Origin: Pedobacter sp. Leaf170
Lineage (GTDB): Bacteria; Bacteroidota; Bacteroidia; Sphingobacteriales; Sphingobacteriaceae
DNA length: 64,000 nucleotides
NCBI RefSeq assembly: GCF_920984665.1
Contig: NZ_CAKLBP010000002.1
Span: 762,351 to 826,350 of the forward strand
Direction of reading: 5' to 3'
The notes beneath the pieces were generated by a model. The model had not been told where the DNA came from and ran no database searches. It was given only the letters and a program-made list of their open reading frames with translations. Positions 34,024 to 41,601 of the stretch are shown one piece after another. Made by a program: the position numbers and the translations under genes. The stretch's first letter is position 1. Every line of letters begins with the position of its first letter.

Positions 34024-35436
34024 ATGAGTAGAAGAAAACCTGGTACGGTAACTATAATTCCAAACGTACAAATAATAGATATTGCAGAAGAGGGAAAAGG
34101 TGTTGGCAAAGCCGATGAATTGGTGATTTTTGTTGATAAAGCTGTGCCTGGCGATGTGGTTGACGTTCGGTTAACCAAAAAGAAAAAAAACTTTGCCGAG
34201 GCTATTATAGAGAAATTGCATGAGCAATCTGACCTGCGTACCGAACCATTTTGTGCTCATTTTGGAACATGCGGCGGCTGTAAATGGCAACACATGGGTT
34301 ACGATGCTCAGTTAAAATTTAAACAAAAAAATGTTGAGGCTGCATTACAGCGACTCGGTAAAGTAGATACCTCATCAGCAGAACCGATTCTAGGTTCAGT
34401 TAAAAATAAATATTACCGTAATAAATTAGAATTTACCTTTTCGAATAAACGCTGGCTTGAAAAAGTTGATGTGGATAAGGATGAGGATTTCGATATGAAT
34501 GCTTTGGGATTTCATGTTCCGTTGCGTTTTGATAAAATATTAGATATTGAGCACTGTTATCTGCAAGATGAGCCATCAAATCAGATTAGAAATGCTGTCA
34601 GGAAGTATGCTCTGAAGAACGAGTTATCGTTTTACGATTTAAGAAACCACGAAGGTGTTATGCGTAATTTGATTATCAGAACATCTACAACTGGAGAAGT
34701 TATGGTGGCGGTTGTTTTTGCTTATCCCGAAGAAGCACAAGTAAACGGTTTAATGAATTTTTTAAAGGCAGAATTCCCTCAAATAACATCGTTGTTGTAT
34801 ATCATCAACCAAAAGAAAAACGACACCATTTTTGATCAGGATGTAAATGTTTTTGCTGGTCGCGATCATATTTTTGAAGAAATGGATGGCATCAAATTTA
34901 AAATTGGTGTAAAATCATTCTATCAAACTAATTCTGAACAGGCTTTTAAATTGTATAAAATTACCCGAGAGTTTGCCGGTTTTACTGGTAATGAATTGGT
35001 GTACGATTTATATACTGGTGCAGGTACAATTGCAAACTTTATTGCTAAAGATGTAAAGCAGGTTGTTGGTGTTGAATATGTGCCAACGGCGATAGAAGAT
35101 GCCAAGTTTAATTCAACCTTAAATGGGATTAACAATACCATTTTTTATGCAGGTGATATGAAAGACATTCTTACTTCAGATTTTATTTCAGCGCATGGCA
35201 AACCTGATGTGGTGATAACCGACCCACCAAGGGCCGGTATGCATACAGATGTTGTGCAACGTTTATTAGAAATGGAAGCCGAAAAGATTGTGTATGTAAG
35301 TTGTAATGCTGCTACGCAAGCCCGAGATTTAGAACTATTGAAGGATAAATATGATGTAGCCAGAATAAAACCTGTTGATATGTTTCCGCATACGCAACAC
35401 GTAGAAAATGTGGTATTATTGAAATTAAAAGGATAA
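34024..35436 (+). CDS. rlmD: 23S rRNA (uracil-5-)-methyltransferase RlmD/RumA type
   Basis: Methylates a uridine of 23S rRNA using SAM. 470 residues: N-terminal TRAM domain (IIDIAEEGKGVGKADELVIF), [4Fe-4S] cysteines C77, C83, C86 (FCAHFGTCGGCKWQH) plus a later Cys in IEHCYLQ, then the methyltransferase domain with VYDLYTGAGTIANFIAK (motif I), VVGVEYVPTAIEDA, ITDPPRAGMH (motif IV) and the catalytic cysteine in YVSCNAATQARDL. RlmD/RlmCD/TrmA specificity cannot be settled from sequence alone. Followed at 99 bp by a small conserved gene. Confidence 0.9.
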   Translation: MSRRKPGTVTIIPNVQIIDIAEEGKGVGKADELVIFVDKAVPGDVVDVRLTKKKKNFAEAIIEKLHEQSDLRTEPFCAHFGTCGGCKWQHMGYDAQLKFKQKNVEAALQRLGKVDTSSAEPILGSVKNKYYRNKLEFTFSNKRWLEKVDVDKDEDFDMNALGFHVPLRFDKILDIEHCYLQDEPSNQIRNAVRKYALKNELSFYDLRNHEGVMRNLIIRTSTTGEVMVAVVFAYPEEAQVNGLMNFLKAEFPQITSLLYIINQKKNDTIFDQDVNVFAGRDHIFEEMDGIKFKIGVKSFYQTNSEQAFKLYKITREFAGFTGNELVYDLYTGAGTIANFIAKDVKQVVGVEYVPTAIEDAKFNSTLNGINNTIFYAGDMKDILTSDFISAHGKPDVVITDPPRAGMHTDVVQRLLEMEAEKIVYVSCNAATQARDLELLKDKYDVARIKPVDMFPHTQHVENVVLLKLKG

Positions 35437-35439
35437 GAT

Positions 35440-35528
35440 AATTAATGATAGAATTAGTGAATAAGAGAATTTTAGATTTAGTAAATCAAACCCAATCACT
35501 CATTCAATAATTCATTCAATCAAAATTA
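35440..35528. repeat. Degenerate intergenic palindrome (ATTCA / TGAAT words)
   Basis: GAATTAGTGAATAAGAG on the left and CCAATCACTCATTCAATAATTCATTCAAT on the right are loosely complementary. Same architecture as other gap elements in the window, different words. Confidence 0.4.
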
Positions 35529-35534
35529 AGAAAG

Positions 35535-35933
35535 ATGGATAGAGAAGAATTATTAAGTGCGAAACCTGAAGATGATGGAACACCGAAGAAGGTTGAAAGC
35601 CCTTTAATTAGCTTAGAGAAAGATTTAGAATTTTATTCTGAAGCGATTAAAGAAGTTGCGGTTGAAATTATGGTTGAAGGTATTTCTGCTTATCCGATAT
35701 TTATTGCACATCAGCATGAAGTTAGCCTGGGCGAGATTATTTTAAACCGAGAGGAATTAAATACGGATTGGACTATTCAGGCTTCTACACTGGAAGAGTT
35801 TGTAGAAAAGGGCATCATTAATAAAGAAAGAAAAGAGCAATTTTTAAAAGCCTACAAAAAACCAGAAGATTTTATGTGCGTTTTTGTAATCGTTCCGGAA
35901 GGGGCAAATTTTGTTTACTTCCCGTATAAATAA
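35535..35933 (+). CDS. Conserved hypothetical protein
   Basis: 132 residues, soluble, no signal or membrane segment. Acidic N-terminus (MDREELLSAKPEDDGTPKK), then a mixed alpha/beta pattern with EIMVEGISAYPIFIAHQHEV and FVIVPEGANFVYFPYK. The regular alternation and the sharp C-terminus look like a folded domain, but I do not recognise the family. It follows rlmD on the same strand with a palindromic element between. Confidence 0.7.
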   Translation: MDREELLSAKPEDDGTPKKVESPLISLEKDLEFYSEAIKEVAVEIMVEGISAYPIFIAHQHEVSLGEIILNREELNTDWTIQASTLEEFVEKGIINKERKEQFLKAYKKPEDFMCVFVIVPEGANFVYFPYK

Positions 35934-35938
35934 AAAAA

Positions 35939-35966
35939 GTGCTGTTTTGTATCCGCAAAACAGCAC
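35939..35966 (-). terminator. Terminator of the GIN-domain gene (minus strand)
   Basis: 11-bp perfect stem GTGCTGTTTTG (35939-35949) / CAAAACAGCAC (35956-35966). Read on the minus strand it is followed by TTTTTTT. It may also fold the 3' end of the plus-strand gene ending at 35933. Confidence 0.9.
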
Positions 35967-35994
35967 CAGTAAATTAAATTAAACCTAAAACTAA

Positions 35995-36702
35995 CTAATT
36001 TACTTTAGTTACATCGCCACTTTTTGATGATGATGTTTTCTTTAAAGAAGCACTGCCTTTGTAATGCACATCGCTGCCACCACTAGCACCTGCCTCTAAT
36101 CCTTTAGTTACATTTATATTTGCATCAGAACCTCCAGAAGCTGAAACTTTAGCATATTCCACCGGGAAATCGTATGCATTAACATCGCTACCGCCACTAG
36201 TTTGTAGTACCATATTTTCTGCTTTTCCGGTTAATTTTACGTCACTACCGCCGCTGCTTTGTATTTGTATATCTTTACAAACAAGGTTTAGTTTTACATC
36301 ACTACCGCCTGATGAACGAATGGCAATTTTATCTGCTTTAATTTGATTTTGACTGAAAACATCACTTCCGCCGGATGCGGTTAAAGCATTTAATGTTTTA
36401 AAACTTAAATAAGCTTTGATGCTTTGGTTTCTAAACATGCTACTCCAATTTAAACCCTCTTTAACTTTGATGGTTAAATTGCCGCCGTTCTGTTCTACAA
36501 CAACATTTTTAAGTAAATCTTCTGATGATTTAATATCAAGGTTTTCGGTATTGCCTTGCGTTAAATATAAATCGATGCCGCTGCTTACAGTTACGCTGCT
36601 AATGTTTTTAATTGCAACATGTTTATTTTCCTGGGCACTTACATAATTATTTGTAATCAGAAATAATATCAGCAATGCTGATGTTTTGAATAAGTTTTTC
36701 AT
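35995..36702 (-). CDS. Secreted GIN-domain (DUF2807) adhesin-head-like protein
   Basis: 235 residues. Signal peptide (LFKTSALLILFLITNNYVSAQ). The rest is a DUF2807 domain, a right-handed beta-helix-like fold found in putative autotransporter adhesin heads. Seven evenly spaced SGGSD motifs (TASGGSDVFSQ, RSSGGSDVKL, QSSGGSDVKL, QTSGGSDVNA, SASGGSDANI, GASGGSDVHY, plus the variant SVTVSSGIDLYL) mark successive turns. The protein is likely periplasmic or outer-membrane. Its role is unknown. It stands alone with its own terminator. Confidence 0.83.
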   Translation of the reverse strand: MKNLFKTSALLILFLITNNYVSAQENKHVAIKNISSVTVSSGIDLYLTQGNTENLDIKSSEDLLKNVVVEQNGGNLTIKVKEGLNWSSMFRNQSIKAYLSFKTLNALTASGGSDVFSQNQIKADKIAIRSSGGSDVKLNLVCKDIQIQSSGGSDVKLTGKAENMVLQTSGGSDVNAYDFPVEYAKVSASGGSDANINVTKGLEAGASGGSDVHYKGSASLKKTSSSKSGDVTKVN

Positions 36703-36943
36703 CTGTTTATAATTTGTTTTAATGGTTTTTTAAGGCTCTAAGATTATTCATTCCGTTTCTTGGTTTGAAAATCATGATGGTTTCTTATTGCGTTAAAGAT
36801 TGTTTGAGTATAAATTTAATGTTTTAGGTTATTGATTAGACGTACACTAATCGCAAACGTTGCAGTTCGTAGAAATTATTTTTGAAATAGTTTGAATTTC
36901 ATCCTTAAAATCGTTCTTTTTGTAATCAAACCTTTTTATACAA

Positions 36944-37453
36944 ATGGCAACATCTCAGGTACTAATTCTTGATAAAAAACAAATTCAGCAAAAAATAGAT
37001 AGAATTGCATATCAAATTCTTGAAGATAACTTGAATGAGAAAGAGATTGTGCTGGCCGGTATTTGGGATAGGGGATATAAACTTGCCATAAGGTTAGAGA
37101 AAGTTTTAAAAAAAATTTCGTCGCTTAAAATCATTTTATTAAGAATAGATTTAGAAAAAGAAAGCAGTAAGCTTATTGCCAAAACAGATTTAAACGAAAG
37201 TAATTGGAAAAACAAAGTAATTATTCTGGTTGACGATGTTTTAAACAGCGGTAAAACACTGGCTTATGGTTTAGGCGTTTTCTTAAATACACCTCATAAA
37301 AAAATACGCACAGTAGTTTTGGTAGATAGAAGTCATAAAATTTTCCCTATTGCTACAGATTTTGTTGGCTTAGAGCTTGCTACAATTTTAAAAGAACATG
37401 TAGATGTGGTAATGGATGTTGAAGGCGAAGAAGACCGTGTTTATTTGAGTTAA
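36944..37453 (+). CDS. Phosphoribosyltransferase-domain protein
   Basis: 169 residues. The PRPP-binding motif VIILVDDVLNSGKTLAYG (about 90-107) is intact, and the upstream VLAGIWDRGYKLAIRL fits a PyrR/hypoxanthine-type fold. No PyrR RNA-binding features are evident. Base specificity unknown. It lies 73 bp before the acyltransferase and may be in the same transcript, though a functional link to the carotenoid genes is not obvious. Confidence 0.85.
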   Translation: MATSQVLILDKKQIQQKIDRIAYQILEDNLNEKEIVLAGIWDRGYKLAIRLEKVLKKISSLKIILLRIDLEKESSKLIAKTDLNESNWKNKVIILVDDVLNSGKTLAYGLGVFLNTPHKKIRTVVLVDRSHKIFPIATDFVGLELATILKEHVDVVMDVEGEEDRVYLS

Positions 37454-37526
37454 ATTAACATTTCTTATTTACCAGAAAACAAAAGCATTACTTGCAATTA
37501 AGCCCAATTTTTTGCAATTTCCCTAA

Positions 37527-38150
37527 ATGTACCTTCCCAAAAAAAATACGATAATCTACAGGTTTTTTACCTGGTACATAAAATTTATAATCAAGAAAGA
37601 TTTTACGTCTTTTAAACACGATTCTGTTTCATTTCAACGAGATTCTTCTATCTTAATTATTGCAAATCATTTTAGCTGGTGGGATGGTTTTTTTATTTTT
37701 TATTTGAATAAAATTGTCTTTAAAAAAGAATTTCATGTTCTGGTAAATGCAGAAAATTACCATAAAGTGAGCTTTCTGAAATACCTTGGTGCCTTTGCAA
37801 CCTCTAGCGGAGGTAAAGATGTTTTAAATACTTTAAGCTATGCGGGAGAACTTTTAAGCAACCCGAATAATCTCGTGCTTGTGTTCCCGCAGGGGAAGTT
37901 GCATTCTAATCATGCTCAGGAAATAAATTTTGAAAAGGGGGTTATGCAGATGATAAACTCGAGCAATAAAAAGATAAATATCATTTTTGCTGCAACGTTT
38001 ATCGATTATTTTTCCAGTAGAAAACCATCCGTATTTATGTATCTCCATAATTGGGATACTGAAGAATATATAAGTTTGCAACTTTTAAAGAGCGCTTACA
38101 ATAAACATTATAATACATCGCTTGTTAAACAGACACAAATTAAAGAATGA
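37527..38150 (+). CDS. PlsC-type acyltransferase (possible carotenoid glycoside acyltransferase)
   Basis: 207 residues. Acyltransferase motif I is NHFSWWDGFF (NHx4D) and motif III is VFPQGKLHS. The family transfers acyl groups to glycerol phosphate, sugars or carotenoid glycosides. Its stop overlaps the start of the next gene, a glycosyltransferase, by 4 bp (ATGA), so they are translationally coupled. With CruF- and CrtW-like genes downstream, a CruD-like role (acylating a carotenoid glycoside) is the best guess. Membrane-associated. Confidence 0.75.
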   Translation: MYLPKKNTIIYRFFTWYIKFIIKKDFTSFKHDSVSFQRDSSILIIANHFSWWDGFFIFYLNKIVFKKEFHVLVNAENYHKVSFLKYLGAFATSSGGKDVLNTLSYAGELLSNPNNLVLVFPQGKLHSNHAQEINFEKGVMQMINSSNKKINIIFAATFIDYFSSRKPSVFMYLHNWDTEEYISLQLLKSAYNKHYNTSLVKQTQIKE

Positions 38151-39244
38151 CGGTTTTTATTTACGCAGCATTAATTTTTCTGGTTATCAGGTTTTCGGTT
38201 ACTGTATTCAATTTTCTTTCTAACCCAAAACTTCCCCGCACGGTTAAACATTACGATTATAAGGTTTCAATTTTAATACCGGCAAGAAACGAAGCTGAAA
38301 ATATAATTGGCTTATTGCAATCCATTAAAGAACAAGATTATCAAAATTATGAGGTTTTAGTGCTCGATGATGATAGTAGTGATAATACTTATAATCTGGT
38401 TGCGTCTTTTTGCGAGGAGAACGATAAATTCAGTATATATCATGGCGAAGCATTACCAAAAGGATGGCTTGGTAAAAATTATGCCTGCCATCAGCTATCT
38501 AAACAGGCCAGCGGAAATTACTTTTTGTTTTTGGATGCTGATGAAGAAATTAAAAAGGGCTTTATAAATAGCTTAATTTTCCGAATGGAAAACGGTGGAT
38601 TGAGTTTGCTCAGCGTTTTTACTAATCAGATTATGCTAAGTTTTGGTGAAAAACTTACTGTGCCTTTGATGCATTTCATTTTATTGAATTTGCTACCATT
38701 AAGATTAGTTCGAGTTTCTGATAATCCGGCATTTTCTGCTGCAAGTGGGCAATGTATGTTTTTCAAAGCTTCAAATTACCAGGATAACAACTGGCACGAG
38801 AGCGTTAAAAATAAAATTGTGGAGGATGTAGAGATTATGAAACTGGTAAAGCAAAAAGATTTTAAAGCCGAAGCACTTTTGGCTAATGGCTTAATTTACT
38901 GTCGGATGTACAAAAATCTCAGCGAATGCATAAATGGCTTTAGTAAAAATTTACTAGCAGGTTTTGGTAATAACATCATAATATTACTAATTTACCAACT
39001 TTTGGTTATTGCATGGCCAATAGTTTTAATTCTGAATTTCGATTTATCACTACTTGCATTACCCTTAACATTAGTTATTTTAAGCAGATTGATGATATCA
39101 TTTTTATCAGGACAGAACGTTTTACTTAATTTAGTTTTACATCCTTTACAAATGCTGTTCTATTTGCTAATATCATTAATATCAATAAAAAAGCATTTAT
39201 TTAAAACCGGAACATGGAAGGGCAGATTAATCAAGCAGATTTAA
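38147..39244 (+). CDS. Family 2 glycosyltransferase with C-terminal membrane helices (CruC-like candidate)
   Basis: 365 residues. An N-terminal membrane helix, then a GT-2 domain: VSILIPARNEAENIIGLLQS, DDDSSDN, the metal-binding FLFLDADEEIK, and VEDVEIMKLVKQK with the QxxRW-like loop region. Three or four hydrophobic helices follow (about 275-355). This layout matches GT2 enzymes that glycosylate hydroxylated carotenoids (CruC type) or hopanoid/lipid GTs. The gene overlaps the acyltransferase by 4 bp and the CruF-like gene by 31 bp, so all three form one operon. Confidence 0.78.
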   Translation: MTVFIYAALIFLVIRFSVTVFNFLSNPKLPRTVKHYDYKVSILIPARNEAENIIGLLQSIKEQDYQNYEVLVLDDDSSDNTYNLVASFCEENDKFSIYHGEALPKGWLGKNYACHQLSKQASGNYFLFLDADEEIKKGFINSLIFRMENGGLSLLSVFTNQIMLSFGEKLTVPLMHFILLNLLPLRLVRVSDNPAFSAASGQCMFFKASNYQDNNWHESVKNKIVEDVEIMKLVKQKDFKAEALLANGLIYCRMYKNLSECINGFSKNLLAGFGNNIIILLIYQLLVIAWPIVLILNFDLSLLALPLTLVILSRLMISFLSGQNVLLNLVLHPLQMLFYLLISLISIKKHLFKTGTWKGRLIKQI

Positions 39245-39870
39245 GAAAAAAGAAAATAGCGGTTGCTGTTATTATCATTTTTCATTTGGTTGGTTTAACA
39301 GGATTCTTAATTCCCTTATTGCAGCCATATTTTATGAAGCTTGTGCCGTTTCATTTATTGCTGATGTTTGCCATTATCATTTTTTCTTACAACGCCGACT
39401 TGAAAAGATTATTACTCTTTATTTGTGGCGTTTTTATTTGTGGTTATTTAGTCGAAGTATTAGGCGTAAAAACTGGGAAAATTTTTGGTAGTTACGCTTA
39501 TGGTTCCACGCTGGGTTTTAAGCTTGCCAGTGTGCCTTTATTAATGGGCGTAAACTGGGTTATTTTAATTTTTAGCGCCGGACAAATGATTAGGAGTTTT
39601 AAAATTAGAAATGGAATACTGGCATCACTTTTAGGCGGGTTCTGTTTAATTTTGTTAGACTTTTTTTTAGAGCCTATTGCCGTTAAATTCGACTACTGGC
39701 ATTGGGATAAAAACATAATACCGGCTCAAAATTTTCTGGCCTGGTTTATTGTTTCGGTAATTTTGCTCAAGTTTTATTACGCTTTAGGCCTAAAACAACA
39801 GAAATTTATTGGCACAACCATGTATATTTCTCAATTGATATTCTTTGTTGTTTTATACATAACAAGATGA
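39214..39870 (+). CDS. cruF: Carotenoid biosynthesis protein, CruF-like hydratase
   Basis: 218 residues with about seven hydrophobic segments. The family (carotenoid 1',2'-hydratase) hydrates a lycopene-type psi end to give a 1'-hydroxyl. Signature: GYLVEVLGVKTGKIFGSYAYG, LGFKLASVPLLMGVNWVILI, LLDFFLEPIAVKFDYWHWD. The start at 39214 is the only in-frame ATG before the conserved core, so the 31-bp overlap with the glycosyltransferase is real. The hydroxyl it forms is the expected attachment site for the sugar. Confidence 0.85.
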   Translation: MEGQINQADLRKKKIAVAVIIIFHLVGLTGFLIPLLQPYFMKLVPFHLLLMFAIIIFSYNADLKRLLLFICGVFICGYLVEVLGVKTGKIFGSYAYGSTLGFKLASVPLLMGVNWVILIFSAGQMIRSFKIRNGILASLLGGFCLILLDFFLEPIAVKFDYWHWDKNIIPAQNFLAWFIVSVILLKFYYALGLKQQKFIGTTMYISQLIFFVVLYITR

Positions 39871-39884
39871 TAGGATATTTTGCT

Positions 39885-39892
39885 TAATTTTG
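39885..39892 (+). promoter_or_regulatory. TAnnTTTG element just before ispH
   Basis: TAATTTTG ends 7 bp before the ispH ATG. No TTTG at the exact -33 position. Confidence 0.45.
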
Positions 39893-39899
39893 TAGCACA

Positions 39900-40748
39900 A
39901 TGAGTTATAATTTACAAGTCACTATTGATAAAGCTTCGGGTTTCTGCTTTGGCGTTGTTTACGCAATTGAAATGGCAGAAGATATTTTAGAAAACGAAGG
40001 GCGTTTATATTGCCTGGGTGATATTGTGCATAATGATGAAGAAGTTGAACGTTTAACAAAAAAGGGCTTAAAAATCATCGACCATGAGGTTTTAAAAACC
40101 CTGAATAATGAAAAAGTGCTTATAAGGGCGCATGGCGAAGCACCTTCTACTTATCAGTTAGCGCTTGATAATAATTTAACACTTATAGATGCTTCTTGTC
40201 CGGTAGTTTTGAAACTCCAAAACCGGATTAAAAATTCACATGATGATGATGAGCAAATCTTAATTTTTGGAAAACATGGCCATGCTGAAGTTATTGGATT
40301 GCAAGGACAAACAGATGGGAAAGCAATCGTTTTTCAGGATTTAGCAGAGCTAGATAATGTAGAGCTGCCTTCTAAATTTACCCTTTACAGCCAAACAACA
40401 AAAAGTGTAGATAAATTTTACAGCATCAAAAATGATTTGTTAGGCCGCGGTTATGAAGTTAAAGCAAACGATACCATCTGCAGGCAGGTTTCTAATCGAT
40501 ACGAAGAGCTTGAAAATTTTGTAAGCCATTACGATAAAATTATATTTGTTTCGGGCAAGAAATCGTCAAATGGTAAGGTGCTGTATGATGTTTGTAAGAA
40601 ATTTAACCAAAACTCTTACTTCATTTCTAATGTAGAAGAACTTGATAAAAACTGGTTTGCCAGTAATGATAAAGTTGGTATTTGCGGGGCAACCTCTACA
40701 CCAATGTGGCTAATGGAAAATGTAAAAGCTGAATTAGAACAGTATTAA
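39900..40748 (+). CDS. ispH: 4-hydroxy-3-methylbut-2-enyl diphosphate reductase
   Basis: Last step of the MEP pathway, giving IPP and DMAPP, the precursors of carotenoids and quinones. 282 residues. The three [4Fe-4S] cysteines are visible: C16 (GFCFGVVYAIE), the SCPVVLKLQ cysteine and the TICRQVSNRYEE cysteine. IRAHGEAPSTY, YSQTTKSVD, and the catalytic E/H residues also fit. Sitting inside a carotenoid run may tie precursor supply to pigment demand. It has its own -7-like element. Confidence 0.95.
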   Translation: MSYNLQVTIDKASGFCFGVVYAIEMAEDILENEGRLYCLGDIVHNDEEVERLTKKGLKIIDHEVLKTLNNEKVLIRAHGEAPSTYQLALDNNLTLIDASCPVVLKLQNRIKNSHDDDEQILIFGKHGHAEVIGLQGQTDGKAIVFQDLAELDNVELPSKFTLYSQTTKSVDKFYSIKNDLLGRGYEVKANDTICRQVSNRYEELENFVSHYDKIIFVSGKKSSNGKVLYDVCKKFNQNSYFISNVEELDKNWFASNDKVGICGATSTPMWLMENVKAELEQY

Positions 40749-40809
40749 GCAGATTTTAAAATCAAATCTTCTCTAAAACTGTTTACCTAATAAGTAACCT
40801 TAACCTTAA

Positions 40810-41484
40810 TTGAAAACAGTTAATAAAAATATTGGTGTTTTAGTTGCACTAACCATAATTGTTTTTTGGTTTACCTCACTGTATTTTCTTTTAAACTGGA
40901 ATTTTTCCTGGTACAATCCATTAGTATATTTAATGGTTTTCATCCAGATGCATTTATACACAGGCTTGTTTATTACAGCTCATGATGCTATGCATGGAAC
41001 CATTTCGGGTGATAAAAAAATTAATAATTTATTGGGTTATGTATCTGTATTTTTGTACGCGGGCTTTTTTTACAATCGCCTGCTGGCAAAACACCATGAC
41101 CACCACAAGCATGTACATACGGAACACGATCCAGATTATGCGCCACACGGATTTTGGAAATGGTATTTCAGTTTTATGATGAATTACGTAAGCATTATAC
41201 AGTTGGTTATTATGGCTATAGCTTACAATGTGTTAAAAATTTGGGTTAATGAAGCCAACTTGTTGATGTTTTGGGTGCTTCCATCACTACTAAGTACTTT
41301 TCAGTTGTTTTATTTTGGAACTTATGTGCCTCATAAAGGCGAGCACGATAACGAGTTCCATTCATCAACGCTCTCAAAAAATCATTTCATCGCTTTTATA
41401 ACCTGTTATTTTTTTGGTTATCATTTAGAACACCATCAAAAACCATCAGTTCCCTGGTGGAAACTACATCAGCAAAAAGCCTAA
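40810..41484 (+). CDS. crtW: Beta-carotene ketolase, CrtW-like (fatty-acid-desaturase fold)
   Basis: 224 residues, membrane di-iron enzyme. Histidine boxes: ITAHDAMHG, KHHDHHKHVHTEHDPDYAPHG and YHLEHHQKPSVPWWKL, with TYVPHKGEHDNEFH between. The pattern matches CrtW ketolases (HDAMHG, DPDF, TYLPH, EHH...PWW) better than fatty-acid desaturases. It adds a 4-keto group to a beta-ionone ring. The start is inferred as TTG at 40810 (KTVNKNIGVLV). A downstream start is possible. The desaturase label is the main alternative. Confidence 0.8.
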   Translation: MKTVNKNIGVLVALTIIVFWFTSLYFLLNWNFSWYNPLVYLMVFIQMHLYTGLFITAHDAMHGTISGDKKINNLLGYVSVFLYAGFFYNRLLAKHHDHHKHVHTEHDPDYAPHGFWKWYFSFMMNYVSIIQLVIMAIAYNVLKIWVNEANLLMFWVLPSLLSTFQLFYFGTYVPHKGEHDNEFHSSTLSKNHFIAFITCYFFGYHLEHHQKPSVPWWKLHQQKA

Positions 41485-41546
41485 TATTTTACCTAAATAT
41501 GTTTCTCGCTTTAATATAAGGATGCTTTTATCATACCGTAAAATAG

Positions 41547-41554
41547 TATTTTTG
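41547..41554 (+). promoter_or_regulatory. TAnnTTTG element before the TonB receptor
   Basis: TATTTTTG, 47 bp before the receptor start. No exact -33 TTTG at 19 bp. Confidence 0.4.
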
Positions 41555-41601
41555 CTTCCAATAAACTGTCTTAGCCATTTTAAAACCATCTAAAAATACG
41601 C

